Of a stretch of DNA of 64,000 nt, positions 37,253 to 46,345 are shown one piece after another. This DNA comes from Paenibacillus albidus (GTDB lineage: Bacteria; Bacillota; Bacilli; Paenibacillales; Paenibacillaceae), in NCBI RefSeq assembly GCF_014644435.1, contig NZ_BMKR01000011.1, positions 62,001 to 126,000 of the forward strand, read 5' to 3'. The position numbers and the translations under genes are program-made. The notes below the pieces were generated by a model. The model was given only the letters and a program-made list of their open reading frames with translations. It ran no database searches and was not told the DNA's origin. Within the stretch, counting starts at the first letter, position 1. Each line of letters opens with the position of its first letter.

Positions 37253-39931
37253 TTATTCTCTGGAATAAATCTGAATTTCTTGGATGGACCAGTAGTTTCC
37301 GCCAGAGCCGGTCTGCAAAATTCTTACATACCTTGTTTTTACAGCATCGAATAGAGCGGTAGTCATCTCCATTTTACCTTTGCCGGAATCTACCCGCTTC
37401 CAGTTCTTCGCATCATCCGAGACCAACACTTCATATCCCCTGGGGTAATCATAAGCGGATAGGGAGCTGTCCAGGTCAATCCGTTCAATACTATAGGCTT
37501 TCCCCAGATCAATCTGGTAATATTCACCGGAGGCTTGATGTTTCCCGGTATCCCAGCGGGTACGCCTGTCCCCGTCAATGGCACTCCACGGATTAGAGCC
37601 TTTCTGATTCACATTCGAAGTGGCCGTCCAATCCGTCCGGTCCAGCGGGACCAGTCCGGTCGCCGTAATCTGTACACTTTCGGATTTTAGGGTTGTCCCG
37701 GTGACTCTTACCGCATACGTGTACACTTCGCCCTCCTGCAGATTGCGGTCGGTAAATTGGGTGCTCTTGACTTTGGAAGCTACCACTTTTAGTTCACCGC
37801 CTGAGCCGTCGGCCCGGAGCACATCATAACTTGCTCCCGGGGCCTCCAGCCAGCCGAGCTGCATAGTTAAACCTTTTGCAGCTGCAGCTTTGAGTCCTTG
37901 CGGGGCAGAGGCCTTCAGCTCCGAGGACGGTTCCAGAATATACTGTACCGCCTCACCGGGGGCCAAAGTCTCTGTAAAGGTCATCACAGGCGAAGCTTTT
38001 TTACCTGTTACATAACTGCGGGCCTGCTCATACGTATCTCCATTGCCGAAGCGTTCGCCTTCGTATACCGTCTGTTTGGGCATGGTTACATTTACGCTGA
38101 CGGTCTGTGGTGTATTTTCGAAGTTCACAAAATTAACCAGCACCTTATTGGAGGTCGCCCCTGTACCCGCAAGCGGCTCCAGAGTTGAGGTATCCACAGC
38201 CCGGACATAAACCAGCTTGTCGGCCAGATCGTTTTTGTTCGTGATCTCGTAGGTCAGCGGAGCCCCATGCGTGGCATAGGCCAGACTAAGTCTTCTCATG
38301 ATGCTGACGCGTGAATCTTCACCCTCCTTGGTGTAATAAATCTCTGTTTGGGCCGGGTCATGATCTTCCAGGTTAAAGCCGTATTTGAACAAGCTGAATT
38401 CCTTGAAAAAAGCAGCATGCTGCACAAACATATCGGCATAACCCACATGCGCGCGCATAATCCGGTCGAACACCGCCGACGTCCGCTGTTTGGCTCCATA
38501 TTGATAGGCATCGACATGGCTGTCGGAGGTTCCGAATTCGGTGGTGAGCATTTTTTTGCTCAGTCCGTTTGTCGCTCCGCCAAATGTCTTCAAATTCTCT
38601 GTAAAGCTGCCGCCGCCGCTGAAAATATAGGATTCCCCATAAGAGTGCCCGTTGGTCAAATCCGTTACTTTCTCCAGCTCCAGCCGCTGATCCGGATCAC
38701 GTTCCCAGCCATCCGGATCGCCGCATTGGCGAACCGCGCCTTTCTGGTTGCCGCAGGTATCCTCCTTGAAGCCCGGCCAGTAGGCCCAGCCCGGAGCAAC
38801 TGTCTGCAGGTGCGGGGCAATCGTTTTGCCCTTCGACTTCAGCCATTCGGCAATGGCCAGATTAACTGCCTTGGAACGGTTGAATAACCCCGGCTCATTA
38901 TCGACCTCATAATACTGGAAATACGGGCTGTATTTCTCAAAATAATCCGTCAGCTTTTTCTCCGCATCCTCCGGCAGCGACCCGTCCGCTTCCAGCTTGA
39001 TATCTCCGGTATACAAATACAGCGCAACCGCCTGCATATTGTAATCCTTCAGCACCTTGTAATACTCCTCCATGTTAGAGCAGGAGCGCCCTACATCACT
39101 GGCACAACTGGTACGCATAATATTTCCGCTGTAGGCTACACCCAGCCATTTCATAATATAGGGCAGATGGGAAACCGCGCCTTCGTCAAAATAAAACTGC
39201 TTGTTGTTCACCATAGTGCCCGTAAGAGTATAACTGCCATGAATAGGTTCCTTAATCGGAGCATTCAGCGCTTCCAGACTTAAATCATCCCAGGTCCACC
39301 AGTTGTACTGATCCTCTTTATCCGAGGAGTACAGCCCTCTGGCCGCCTGCAGCTTCAGCTCGTTCGTGCCTGTCTGCAGCTGCTCCTTCGGGATGTAGAG
39401 CTCATAGGTTTTGCGGAAACTGTAATCATTGTCTGTCCCCGAAACCCCTGCAATCTGAATGATGCCCGACAGCTGCTGGTTGGAAAAGACGCTCATCTGC
39501 GGTACAGACTTATAGGCTTCAATAATGCCTACGCGGAATAAGACCCCGTTGGCCGGGATCTTATCCAGTTGATAATTAATCCGTAGCTCGGGGTTGGTCG
39601 CTCCGTTCAGCCCGGTGGGGATGCTCTGCAGCCTTGCAGTCTTTGAAGAGGAAGAGGTTACATCCAGAGTCCCCTTGGCACGGGAAGAGCTCGCTTCAGC
39701 GAACTCGCGCGACGATCCGTCATGCTCCCCCATCTTCCACAGAAGTGTACCTTCCGGCATTTCCGGACCTGCCTCATTGGCCGCCGACCATTCGGACATG
39801 TCAACCTCCACATTATCCTGCTTCGTTCCATCCGTTCCGAAGACCGAGACAGTTAATAGAAACAAGACAGTCAATGCTGCGAATTTTATAATAATCTTCA
39901 AGATTTTGTTTGTGGTTATCTTCGTCCTCAT
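37253..39931 (-). CDS. Secreted glycoside hydrolase with FN3 and F5/8 type C (CBM32-like) domains
   Basis: 892 residues. N-terminal membrane or signal segment (about 10-32), a beta-rich region to about 225, a clan A-like TIM barrel (about 235-560), a beta-sandwich (to about 670), an FN3 domain (about 677-762) and a discoidin domain (about 765-892). Candidate catalytic acids are E346 in YYEVDNEPGLF (the NEP motif of clan A acid/base residues) and E465 in MLTTEFGTSD. I cannot fix the GH family. It follows the GH26 gene by about 50 nt and is likely co-transcribed with it. A polysaccharide target outside the cell is inferred from the exopolysaccharide neighbours. Confidence 0.78.
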   Translation of the reverse strand: MRTKITTNKILKIIIKFAALTVLFLLTVSVFGTDGTKQDNVEVDMSEWSAANEAGPEMPEGTLLWKMGEHDGSSREFAEASSSRAKGTLDVTSSSSKTARLQSIPTGLNGATNPELRINYQLDKIPANGVLFRVGIIEAYKSVPQMSVFSNQQLSGIIQIAGVSGTDNDYSFRKTYELYIPKEQLQTGTNELKLQAARGLYSSDKEDQYNWWTWDDLSLEALNAPIKEPIHGSYTLTGTMVNNKQFYFDEGAVSHLPYIMKWLGVAYSGNIMRTSCASDVGRSCSNMEEYYKVLKDYNMQAVALYLYTGDIKLEADGSLPEDAEKKLTDYFEKYSPYFQYYEVDNEPGLFNRSKAVNLAIAEWLKSKGKTIAPHLQTVAPGWAYWPGFKEDTCGNQKGAVRQCGDPDGWERDPDQRLELEKVTDLTNGHSYGESYIFSGGGSFTENLKTFGGATNGLSKKMLTTEFGTSDSHVDAYQYGAKQRTSAVFDRIMRAHVGYADMFVQHAAFFKEFSLFKYGFNLEDHDPAQTEIYYTKEGEDSRVSIMRRLSLAYATHGAPLTYEITNKNDLADKLVYVRAVDTSTLEPLAGTGATSNKVLVNFVNFENTPQTVSVNVTMPKQTVYEGERFGNGDTYEQARSYVTGKKASPVMTFTETLAPGEAVQYILEPSSELKASAPQGLKAAAAKGLTMQLGWLEAPGASYDVLRADGSGGELKVVASKVKSTQFTDRNLQEGEVYTYAVRVTGTTLKSESVQITATGLVPLDRTDWTATSNVNQKGSNPWSAIDGDRRTRWDTGKHQASGEYYQIDLGKAYSIERIDLDSSLSAYDYPRGYEVLVSDDAKNWKRVDSGKGKMEMTTALFDAVKTRYVRILQTGSGGNYWSIQEIQIYSRE

Positions 39932-39982
39932 TCCCTTGGCCTCGCTTTCTTTCGGAATGTCTGCCCATAATGTACTATTTCA

Positions 39983-41521
39983 TTATTGAAAGAATAGTGC
40001 ATTTCGGGGAACAATGGCCAACTTCTGGCGCTCGCTTTCCCACATCAAACGTACACTGGCATCCCCGCGGTTCTCATAATATTCGACCTTGATATCATAA
40101 AGTGTCCCGGCAGTCAGCATAATGCTTCCTTTATGGTCCACTCCGCTTTGGTTCTTCCAGCTGTCAATGACCAGCTTGCCGTCGATATAAACACGGACCC
40201 CATCATCGGCAGAAGCCGAGAACGTATATTTCTCACTGTACACCGGTTTGATCTTGCCGCTCCAGCGTACTGAAAAGGAATCTTTGCCCAATCCGGTTCC
40301 CGGTGAGTCTTTATGCCAGTTGAAATCGATCCGGCTGTCATTGCGGCTCAGCACCGGTTGACCCGACAGCTCGGCATTGTTGAAGTATTCTGCCTTTAGA
40401 CCATTGCGCGAGACCGTTTCCGCAGGCTCTGGTACAGGCTTGGGTGGGGCCGCCTTGGAATAATCTTCTTTGGAGACCGTGTATTGATTGCTCATGAAGC
40501 TCTTGATCTCCTGCGTACTGTTGTTTTCTGTCAGCATTTTACCCCAGGTCATCATATAGACCCACTTGCTCTGAGTCTCGGATAAGACGGCCGGATCCGG
40601 AAGCTCTCCGCTCTCACCAATTCCGATCGGTTTTCCTGAAGCAAGCTCCAGCAGACTGTCGTAGTGGGATTGCTTGTAATCGTTGTTGTAAATATCAGCC
40701 GCCAGTACGTCCACTTTGTCTGCTCCGGGATAGTAGCCGTTATAGGGATCGGCCCAATCATTCGGCGCATTCGGATTCCAGACCCACAGCAGATTGTCCA
40801 GCTTATGTGTATTTACAAAACGATCATACATGATGTTCCAGAGCTCGGAGAAATTGTCCTTTTTCCCCCACCAGAACCAGCCGCCGTTCATTTCATGGTA
40901 AGGCCGCCACAGCACAGGAACCCCTGCATCACGCAGTTCTCCCAGGTATACAGCCGCATCGTCCAGCTCGGCAAGAAGGCTCTTATACTCCGAGGTTCCC
41001 GGAGTAACGTATCTGTCAAACCGGGACTGGCTCAGATTCATGGACACATTGGACCACTCGGGCGAGGTGCCCGGCAAATTCTGGTGGAAGGTCATCGCTA
41101 CGATGCCCCCGCCTTCATGCCATTTTATGGCGCTCTCCACCACGTTTTGGCGCTGCCAGGCCACTTTCTCCGCAGACTGATTGTTCAGTGCGCCGAGTTC
41201 ATAGCCATGCAGAAATGCATGCTGGCCACTGGCTTTCTTCAGCTTATTGTTATACTCATCCGGGCTCTCCAAATAATCATGCTGGCCCGATATCATGCCT
41301 TTCCCGCTGAGATTCACCAGATAACTTAGCAGCTCACGGGCCTCAGGGGATGCCGAAGGATTGACGGGATGGCCGAACTTCACCGTGGTGGAAACTGAAG
41401 AGACTTTCGAGGTGGCACTGGTAACCGGAGTAAGGTCTTTCGCCTCTCCCCACGGGAGCAAACTTAGCAGTACTACTGGCAAAAACATAGTAAACAGACG
41501 ATATTTACGGTAAGTGTTCAA
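39983..41521 (-). CDS. Secreted GH26 beta-mannanase-like protein with one PA14 domain
   Basis: About 512 residues. Signal peptide (about 8-27), GH26 catalytic domain (about 50-345) and a C-terminal PA14 domain (about 385-512: GLKAEYFNNAELSG, then SADDGVRVYIDG and VEYYENRGDASVRLMWE). The catalytic acid is in VLWRPYHEMNGGWFWWG (E210), the nucleophile in GIGESGELP (E303). The start is a TTG with GAAAGGGG before it, as in its paralogue upstream. Substrate is probably a mannan or mixed glucan; secretion and neighbours suggest the cell's own matrix or plant mannan. The leader carries a partial match to the riboswitch core of the paralogue. Confidence 0.9.
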   Translation of the reverse strand: MNTYRKYRLFTMFLPVVLLSLLPWGEAKDLTPVTSATSKVSSVSTTVKFGHPVNPSASPEARELLSYLVNLSGKGMISGQHDYLESPDEYNNKLKKASGQHAFLHGYELGALNNQSAEKVAWQRQNVVESAIKWHEGGGIVAMTFHQNLPGTSPEWSNVSMNLSQSRFDRYVTPGTSEYKSLLAELDDAAVYLGELRDAGVPVLWRPYHEMNGGWFWWGKKDNFSELWNIMYDRFVNTHKLDNLLWVWNPNAPNDWADPYNGYYPGADKVDVLAADIYNNDYKQSHYDSLLELASGKPIGIGESGELPDPAVLSETQSKWVYMMTWGKMLTENNSTQEIKSFMSNQYTVSKEDYSKAAPPKPVPEPAETVSRNGLKAEYFNNAELSGQPVLSRNDSRIDFNWHKDSPGTGLGKDSFSVRWSGKIKPVYSEKYTFSASADDGVRVYIDGKLVIDSWKNQSGVDHKGSIMLTAGTLYDIKVEYYENRGDASVRLMWESERQKLAIVPRNALFFQ

Positions 41522-41584
41522 CGTAATTCCCCTTTCGTTGGCCATTGGGCCCTCATGGCATCACTGAATGATGACCCTTTTCTA

Positions 41585-41650
41585 GGACAAGCATCTTGTG
41601 AGGCCATGTGGACTATAGCTTTGTGGCCCTGCCATAAGCAGGGCCACTTT
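41585..41650 (-). promoter_or_regulatory. Structured leader with partial GEMM-like core upstream of GH26 gene 1
   Basis: A perfect 10-bp hairpin (GTGGCCCTGC / GCAGGGCCAC, 41623-41647) is followed on the minus strand by CAAAGCTATAG (41613-41623). The same 11 nt occur in the GEMM-like leader of the paralogous gene. The 3' half (ATGGCC, CAAG-ATG-CTTG) does not match the family well. It may be a variant or decayed riboswitch, or the hairpin may only end the upstream transcript. Confidence 0.35.
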
Positions 41651-41738
41651 AGGCTCGACTATTAAGAATTCTCGTAACTGCTTAACCGGTATCAACGGCT
41701 GTGGGACATGCGGATGTCAGCGTTCAGGGTTCTAAAGC

Positions 41739-44075
41739 CTATGGGAGAAAAAGCGCACTGCCAGGAACGGTTTCCTTCAACTGACTTGGACTCTCCCACA
41801 TCAGCCGCGCTCTGGCGTCCCCCTGATTCTCATAATACTCTACTTTGATATCATAGAGCTGTCCGGCGTCCAGACTAATGCTTCCCTGGCGCTCGGTGCC
41901 GCTCTGCTTAACCCAGCTGTCAATGATCAGATTGCCGTCAATCCAGACGCGGATACCATCATCTGAAGTCGTGTAGATTTGGTAGGTTTCACTATATAAT
42001 GGTTTGATTCGTCCGCTCCAGCGAACCGAGAAGAAATCGGCGCCCAGCTTGCTCTCATCCGGCGATGTCAACCGCCAATTGAAATCAAGCTGTGCATCGG
42101 TCCGCCTCACCTCCGGCTCACCGGAAAGCTGCATATTATTGAAGTATTCTGCTTGCAGCCCGTTCAGTACAGGCTGCGGATCAGCAGGCTCCACAATAAT
42201 TTCAGGCAGCGGTTCCGGCATGGGTACCGATGTCACGTCAGGTGATGGCGTGATTTCAATTGCAGCAGTTGGTGTCGGTACAGGTACCGGCGTGGCCTCA
42301 TTTGTGGCAGCCGGGGTCGCTGTTGGGACCGGTGTGGCCTCATTCACTGCAGTTGGTGCAGCCGTTGGCTCAGTAATCTCCACAACAGGGAGGGCCGCTG
42401 CATCTTCGCTTGCAGATAGCGGATTTAAGAACAATGCACTGGAAGGCACCATTGATTTAACCTGGCTGGAACTTTCCCACAGCAGGCGTACCCGCGCATC
42501 TCCCTCATTTTCATAATATTCCACTTTGATATCAGCCAGCTGGCCACCCTTCAGAGCAATGCTGCCCATACGTTCAGTGCCGCTCTGCTTGGCCCAGCTG
42601 TCAATTACCGGTTGGCCGTTCACCCACACCCGGATGCCATCATCCGAAGTCGTGTAAATATTATATGTTTCGGTGTATAATGGCTTGATTTTCCCGCTCC
42701 AGCGTACGGAGAAATAGTTCACGCCAAGTGCCGGATCCGGAGTTCCCTGCCGCCAGTTGAAATCAATGGCATTATCCTTCCGGGTCACAGCAGCAGCGCC
42801 GGACAGCTTGGCATTGCTATAATATTCCCCCTTCAACCCATTCACCAGCGGAAGCTCAATTCCATTATTATCGTCAGGGGTAGGGGAAGGAGTCGGTTTG
42901 GAAACAACGGGTGTTGTAGTCGGGATTGCCGTTGGTTTGGCTGTCGGTGTCGGTGTTACTATCGGTGTCGGTGTCGGTGTCGGTGTTACTGTTGGTGCCG
43001 GCTTTACTGTTGGTGCAGCGGATGGGATCACTCCCGATTTATAGTCCTCCCGGGTCAATGTCACGTCGCTGTTCATAAAATTTTTGATGGTGGTATTGCT
43101 GTTGTTCTCATACAGCATTTTTCCCCAGTTCATCATATATACCCATCTGTTTTGCTTTTGCAGCACTTTATTCGGGTCGGGCATTTCCCCGTTCTCTCCA
43201 ATGGCGATTGGCTTATTCCCGGCCAGGCTCACCAAGCTGTCGTAATAGCTCTGTCTATAATCATTTTCGTATATATCTGCTGCCAGGATATCAACCTTAT
43301 CCGCACCCGGATAGGTCAGGGCATAAGGATCAGCCCAGGCATTCGGTGCGTTCGGGCTCCAGACCCACAACAGATTGTTTAATTGATGAACGTTGACAAA
43401 ACGGTCATACATAATATTCCATAGTGTCGAGAAATTATTTTTCTTCCCCCACCAGAACCAGTTCCCGTTCATCTCATGGTAAGGTCTCCATAATACGGGC
43501 ACACCGGCATCACGCAGGCTTTTTAAAGATACGGCTACCTTGTCGAGTTCGGCAATCAGGTGGTTGTATTGCACCGTACCCGGTGTCACATACTTATTGA
43601 ACTCCGTCTGGCTGAGACTTCTGGAGACATTGGACCAATCGTAGGAGGTACCCGGCAGATTTGCATGATAGGTCATCGTGACCATCCCGCCGTTATTACT
43701 CCACTTTATGGCACTGTTCACGACATTCTGACGATACCACGCCACGGCGGCGGAAGACTGTCCGCTGATCGCCCCAAGCTCATACCCATGCAGTGCAGCA
43801 TATTTGCCGCTGGTTGCTTTCAATTTGTTGTTGAATTCATCCGGGCTTTCCAGATAGTCGTGTTGTCCAGCAATGGTCGCTTTTCCGGAAATGGAATACA
43901 GGTACTCCAGCAGTTCAGCAGCTTCAGCCGAAGCCCGTGCATTCACCGGAGCGTCAGTGCCGGAGGCTGCTCCTGCCGTTGAAGGTGCCAACCCCATTCC
44001 CAGGGGAATGGCCGTCAGCAACAAGACAAAGGACAGGCACATGCAGAGAAGTCGATACGTACGATAAGCTTTCAA
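41739..44075 (-). CDS. Secreted GH26 beta-mannanase-like protein with two PA14 domains
   Basis: 778 residues. Signal peptide (about 8-37), GH26 domain (about 45-345; acid/base E201 in WRPYHEMNGNWFWWG, nucleophile E294 in AIGENGEMPD), a Thr/Pro linker (about 353-403), PA14-1 (about 412-552), a second Thr/Pro/Ala linker (about 553-635) and PA14-2 (about 637-776). PA14 domains often bind carbohydrate. It is a paralogue of the next gene, extended by one PA14 domain. The start is TTG 44075 with GAAAGGA 9 nt upstream. A GEMM-I-like riboswitch ends just at that ribosome site. Confidence 0.92.
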   Translation of the reverse strand: MKAYRTYRLLCMCLSFVLLLTAIPLGMGLAPSTAGAASGTDAPVNARASAEAAELLEYLYSISGKATIAGQHDYLESPDEFNNKLKATSGKYAALHGYELGAISGQSSAAVAWYRQNVVNSAIKWSNNGGMVTMTYHANLPGTSYDWSNVSRSLSQTEFNKYVTPGTVQYNHLIAELDKVAVSLKSLRDAGVPVLWRPYHEMNGNWFWWGKKNNFSTLWNIMYDRFVNVHQLNNLLWVWSPNAPNAWADPYALTYPGADKVDILAADIYENDYRQSYYDSLVSLAGNKPIAIGENGEMPDPNKVLQKQNRWVYMMNWGKMLYENNSNTTIKNFMNSDVTLTREDYKSGVIPSAAPTVKPAPTVTPTPTPTPIVTPTPTAKPTAIPTTTPVVSKPTPSPTPDDNNGIELPLVNGLKGEYYSNAKLSGAAAVTRKDNAIDFNWRQGTPDPALGVNYFSVRWSGKIKPLYTETYNIYTTSDDGIRVWVNGQPVIDSWAKQSGTERMGSIALKGGQLADIKVEYYENEGDARVRLLWESSSQVKSMVPSSALFLNPLSASEDAAALPVVEITEPTAAPTAVNEATPVPTATPAATNEATPVPVPTPTAAIEITPSPDVTSVPMPEPLPEIIVEPADPQPVLNGLQAEYFNNMQLSGEPEVRRTDAQLDFNWRLTSPDESKLGADFFSVRWSGRIKPLYSETYQIYTTSDDGIRVWIDGNLIIDSWVKQSGTERQGSISLDAGQLYDIKVEYYENQGDARARLMWESPSQLKETVPGSALFLP
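42940..43020. repeat. GGTGTC/GGTGTT microsatellite encoding the Thr-Pro linker
   Basis: The first linker of the two-PA14 GH26 protein is encoded by tandem hexamers (GGTGTC on the plus strand, Pro-Thr codons on the minus). Such tracts change length easily by slippage, in frame in six-base steps. Confidence 0.7.
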
Positions 44076-44085
44076 AATTCATCTT

Positions 44086-44163
44086 CCTTTCGGTAGCCAG
44101 GCTGCCACTCTTGCGAAGGCCCTATAGCTTTGCGTCCCTACCTTTCGATAGGTTTGCCTTTTC
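44086..44163 (-). promoter_or_regulatory. GEMM-I (c-di-GMP-I) type riboswitch
   Basis: On the minus strand the leader shows, in order, GGCAAACC, a hairpin CCTATC-GAAA-GGTAGG with a GNRA tetraloop, the core GGGACGCAAAGC, TATAGGGCC, a small hairpin, then TGGCAGCCTGGCTACC. This order and the two conserved blocks match the GEMM-I class known from established riboswitches such as Vc2. The aptamer's 3' side runs directly into the GAAAGGA ribosome site of the GH26 gene (TTG at 44075), which suggests control of translation. Ligand identity (c-di-GMP or 3',3'-cGAMP) needs an alignment. Confidence 0.85.
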
Positions 44164-44212
44164 GTTTTTGAAGGAATTCCATCCCTCTTAACGTAAGTAT
44201 CGACTCTATGAA

Positions 44213-44218
44213 ATTATA
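44213..44218 (-). promoter_or_regulatory. Possible -10 box for the GH26 riboswitch transcript
   Basis: A perfect TATAAT on the minus strand, about 50 nt upstream of the aptamer. No good -35 is seen at 17 nt, so it is weak on its own. Confidence 0.3.
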
Positions 44219-44306
44219 GTTTAGTGTATTTGCGAAAGTTCTATAATAAATGAGTCTTTTTACCTGTTTTATCCAGCTGCCGTTTGGTTAAATAGATAGT
44301 TTAGGC

Positions 44307-45680
44307 CTATGAGATAAACTGCTGTAGTTCTATGTCTTCCCAGTCCAGCGTAATGCGGATATTATCCTCTTCCACCAGCTCCGAGCCGGTTTGCACCTCG
44401 ATAAATTCCACATCGGTCAGGGCCAGAATGGCATGTTTGGTCCCTTCCGGAATGCGCACCACATCGCCTGCCTTCACATTATGCATTTTTTCATTCAGCA
44501 CAATGCTTGCTTCCCCGCTGATAATGGTCCAAATCTCACTGCGTTTGCGGTGCAGCTGGTAGCTGATATTTTTGCCTGCAGAGATACAAATCCGCTTCGT
44601 CAGCACTTCATTGCCCTCTTCATATTTCACATAATCAATGACACGGTAGTGACCCCAACGGCGTTCCTCAAACATCGGTCTTTGCTCAAAAGACTTCAGC
44701 ACTTCCTTAATCCGCGGGCTTTCCGCTTTGTGCGTCACCAGAATGCCGTCCGGGCTGGCCGCGATAATGAGATCCTTCGCCCCGATCACGGTGATCGGAA
44801 TGTCCAGCTCATTGACCAGGCAGGTCCCTTCGGAGTCGGCGGTCACAAACCCTTTGCCTACATGGTTGCTGCTCATTTCCTCGGTAAGCGTGTTCCAGGT
44901 GCCCAGGTCCTTCCAGAATCCGGCGTAGGGCTGAACCACGATATTTTCTTCCTTTTCCACCACTTCATAGTCAAAGCTGATGGAGGACAGCAGTTTGTAC
45001 TGCTTTTGCAATTCTTCATAATTCAGAGGCAGCCCTTTACGCTGCAAAATATCGAGCAGATATCCCAAACGGAAGGCAAACACGCCGCAGTTCCACAAGG
45101 CATTGCGGCTTATGAGCTCTTCGGCCTGCTTACGTTCCGGTTTCTCCTGAAAATGGCTGACCCGCATATATCCGCTTTCCCCTGCCTGTTCAGTGGTGGG
45201 AATGATATATCCGTATTTCTCCGAAGCATGCTCAGGGACTACTCCCATCAGTGCCAGATTCGCACCGCTCTCCTGCATCGTTTGTTCCAGCTGCGCTACA
45301 GTTTCAAAGAAGGACGCTTCCACATATGGATCGACCGGCAAAATAGCTACCGTCTCCGAAGGCGATACCCCTACTACCGAATACAGATAAGTAGCGGTCA
45401 GGGCAATGGCCGGGAAGGTATCACGGCGCTCCGGCTCAACGATGATCGGCACTTCGCTGCCCAGCTGGCTTTGGATCATTTCTACCTGTCCCCGTCCTGT
45501 AGCGAGGTAGGAAGAGTCGGCCATTCCTGTCTCCTGCAATTGTCTCCACACTCGTTGTACCATGGATTCCGGCTCACCCTGCGGGCTTTCCAGGACCTTT
45601 AGAAATTGCTTCGAACGTGAGTCATTGGATAGTGGCCAGAGCCGTTTACCTGAACCGCCTGATAAAAGTACCAGTTTCAT
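44307..45680 (-). CDS. manC: Mannose-1-phosphate guanylyltransferase with C-terminal cupin domain
   Basis: 457 residues. N-terminal nucleotidyltransferase with VLLSGGSGKRLWPLS, and EPERRDTFPAIALTA, FQEKPERKQAEELI and AGFWKDLGTW; C-terminal cupin (about 345-450: QLHRKRSEIWTIISGEA, VRIPEGTKHAI) as in bifunctional ManC/phosphomannose isomerases. It makes GDP-mannose for polysaccharide synthesis. GAGGAGGG precedes the ATG. No phosphomannomutase gene is in the window. It lies beyond the repeat gap from the main exopolysaccharide operon, on the same strand. Confidence 0.92.
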   Translation of the reverse strand: MKLVLLSGGSGKRLWPLSNDSRSKQFLKVLESPQGEPESMVQRVWRQLQETGMADSSYLATGRGQVEMIQSQLGSEVPIIVEPERRDTFPAIALTATYLYSVVGVSPSETVAILPVDPYVEASFFETVAQLEQTMQESGANLALMGVVPEHASEKYGYIIPTTEQAGESGYMRVSHFQEKPERKQAEELISRNALWNCGVFAFRLGYLLDILQRKGLPLNYEELQKQYKLLSSISFDYEVVEKEENIVVQPYAGFWKDLGTWNTLTEEMSSNHVGKGFVTADSEGTCLVNELDIPITVIGAKDLIIAASPDGILVTHKAESPRIKEVLKSFEQRPMFEERRWGHYRVIDYVKYEEGNEVLTKRICISAGKNISYQLHRKRSEIWTIISGEASIVLNEKMHNVKAGDVVRIPEGTKHAILALTDVEFIEVQTGSELVEEDNIRITLDWEDIELQQFIS

Positions 45681-45828
45681 AGTGAACCCTCCTCGTTATG
45701 TTGTGACGCGGAAATATTGGAATGGTTATACATGAGCTTCAGCTTGGCTGTTAACGCCTAGCTGGAATGACTTTAAAGCCATAGTTAAGATGGCCGCTGC
45801 GATGAATGTTTGGACTTTCGGCCGGCTG

Positions 45829-45883
45829 TTGTCTCCAGATTTCCTGATGATATACCACTGCCGCGGTAGAAATCCGGAGACAA
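45829..45883. repeat. Long imperfect hairpin element upstream of manC
   Basis: TTGTCTCCAGATTTC (45829-45843) and GAAATCCGGAGACAA (45869-45883) pair over 15 bp with one G-T, leaving a 25-nt loop. A 75-codon reading frame on the minus strand (45726-45953) overlaps it, but it has no recognisable motif and I treat it as part of the element. The element lies in the manC upstream region. Confidence 0.5.
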
Positions 45884-46078
45884 AGGCGGACGCTACGCTC
45901 CTACAGTTCCAAAATTCCTCTCCGCTCTTCCTTAACTCTTTTTTTAAAGGCAATCCACCATCGGGCTGTCCCAGCTCCGGTGAAACTCCTTGCTAAAGAT
46001 TCGCATATTGGCCGCTTGGATGGGCGGCAATGAACGGGCAAGAACTAAAGGCAAGAGGCAAGAGCAAAAGGCAACGCC

Positions 46079-46345
46079 AAGAGCTAAGAGCAAAGGCAAC
46101 GTCAAGAGCTAAGAGCAAAGGCAACGTCAAGAGCTAGTTCGCCACTTCCAGCTGATACGCTGGATTAAACCCTGCCGGAGTCATTGCCCGCGGGCTGTTC
46201 CAGCCGCAGGCGGGACTCCCTGGACCCGTTAGCGGGAATTTCTCCCGCTAACGGGTTGGTTTGGCTACGCCAAGAGCCAAGAGCAACGTCAAGAGCTAAG
46301 AGCAACGTCAAGAGCTAAGAGCAAAGGCAACGTCAAGAGCAAGTG
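46079..46345. repeat. Two arrays of a 19-25-bp tandem repeat
   Basis: Array 1 (46079-46128 plus a partial unit) holds two perfect 25-bp copies starting AAGAGCTAAGAGCAAAGG. Array 2 (about 46271-46345) holds two 19-bp copies and one 25-bp copy of the same motif; the short form lacks AAAGGC-like six bases. They flank the first 84-bp structured repeat. Confidence 0.8.

Noticed and set aside
45726..45953. 75-codon frame on the minus strand
   Set aside because: It overlaps a long hairpin element and has no recognisable motif; kept as part of a repeat element.
46225..46255. TTAGCGGG stem-loops as ordinary Rho-independent terminators of ugd
   Set aside because: No run of T follows the stems on the ugd strand, and eight copies are too many for termination alone.
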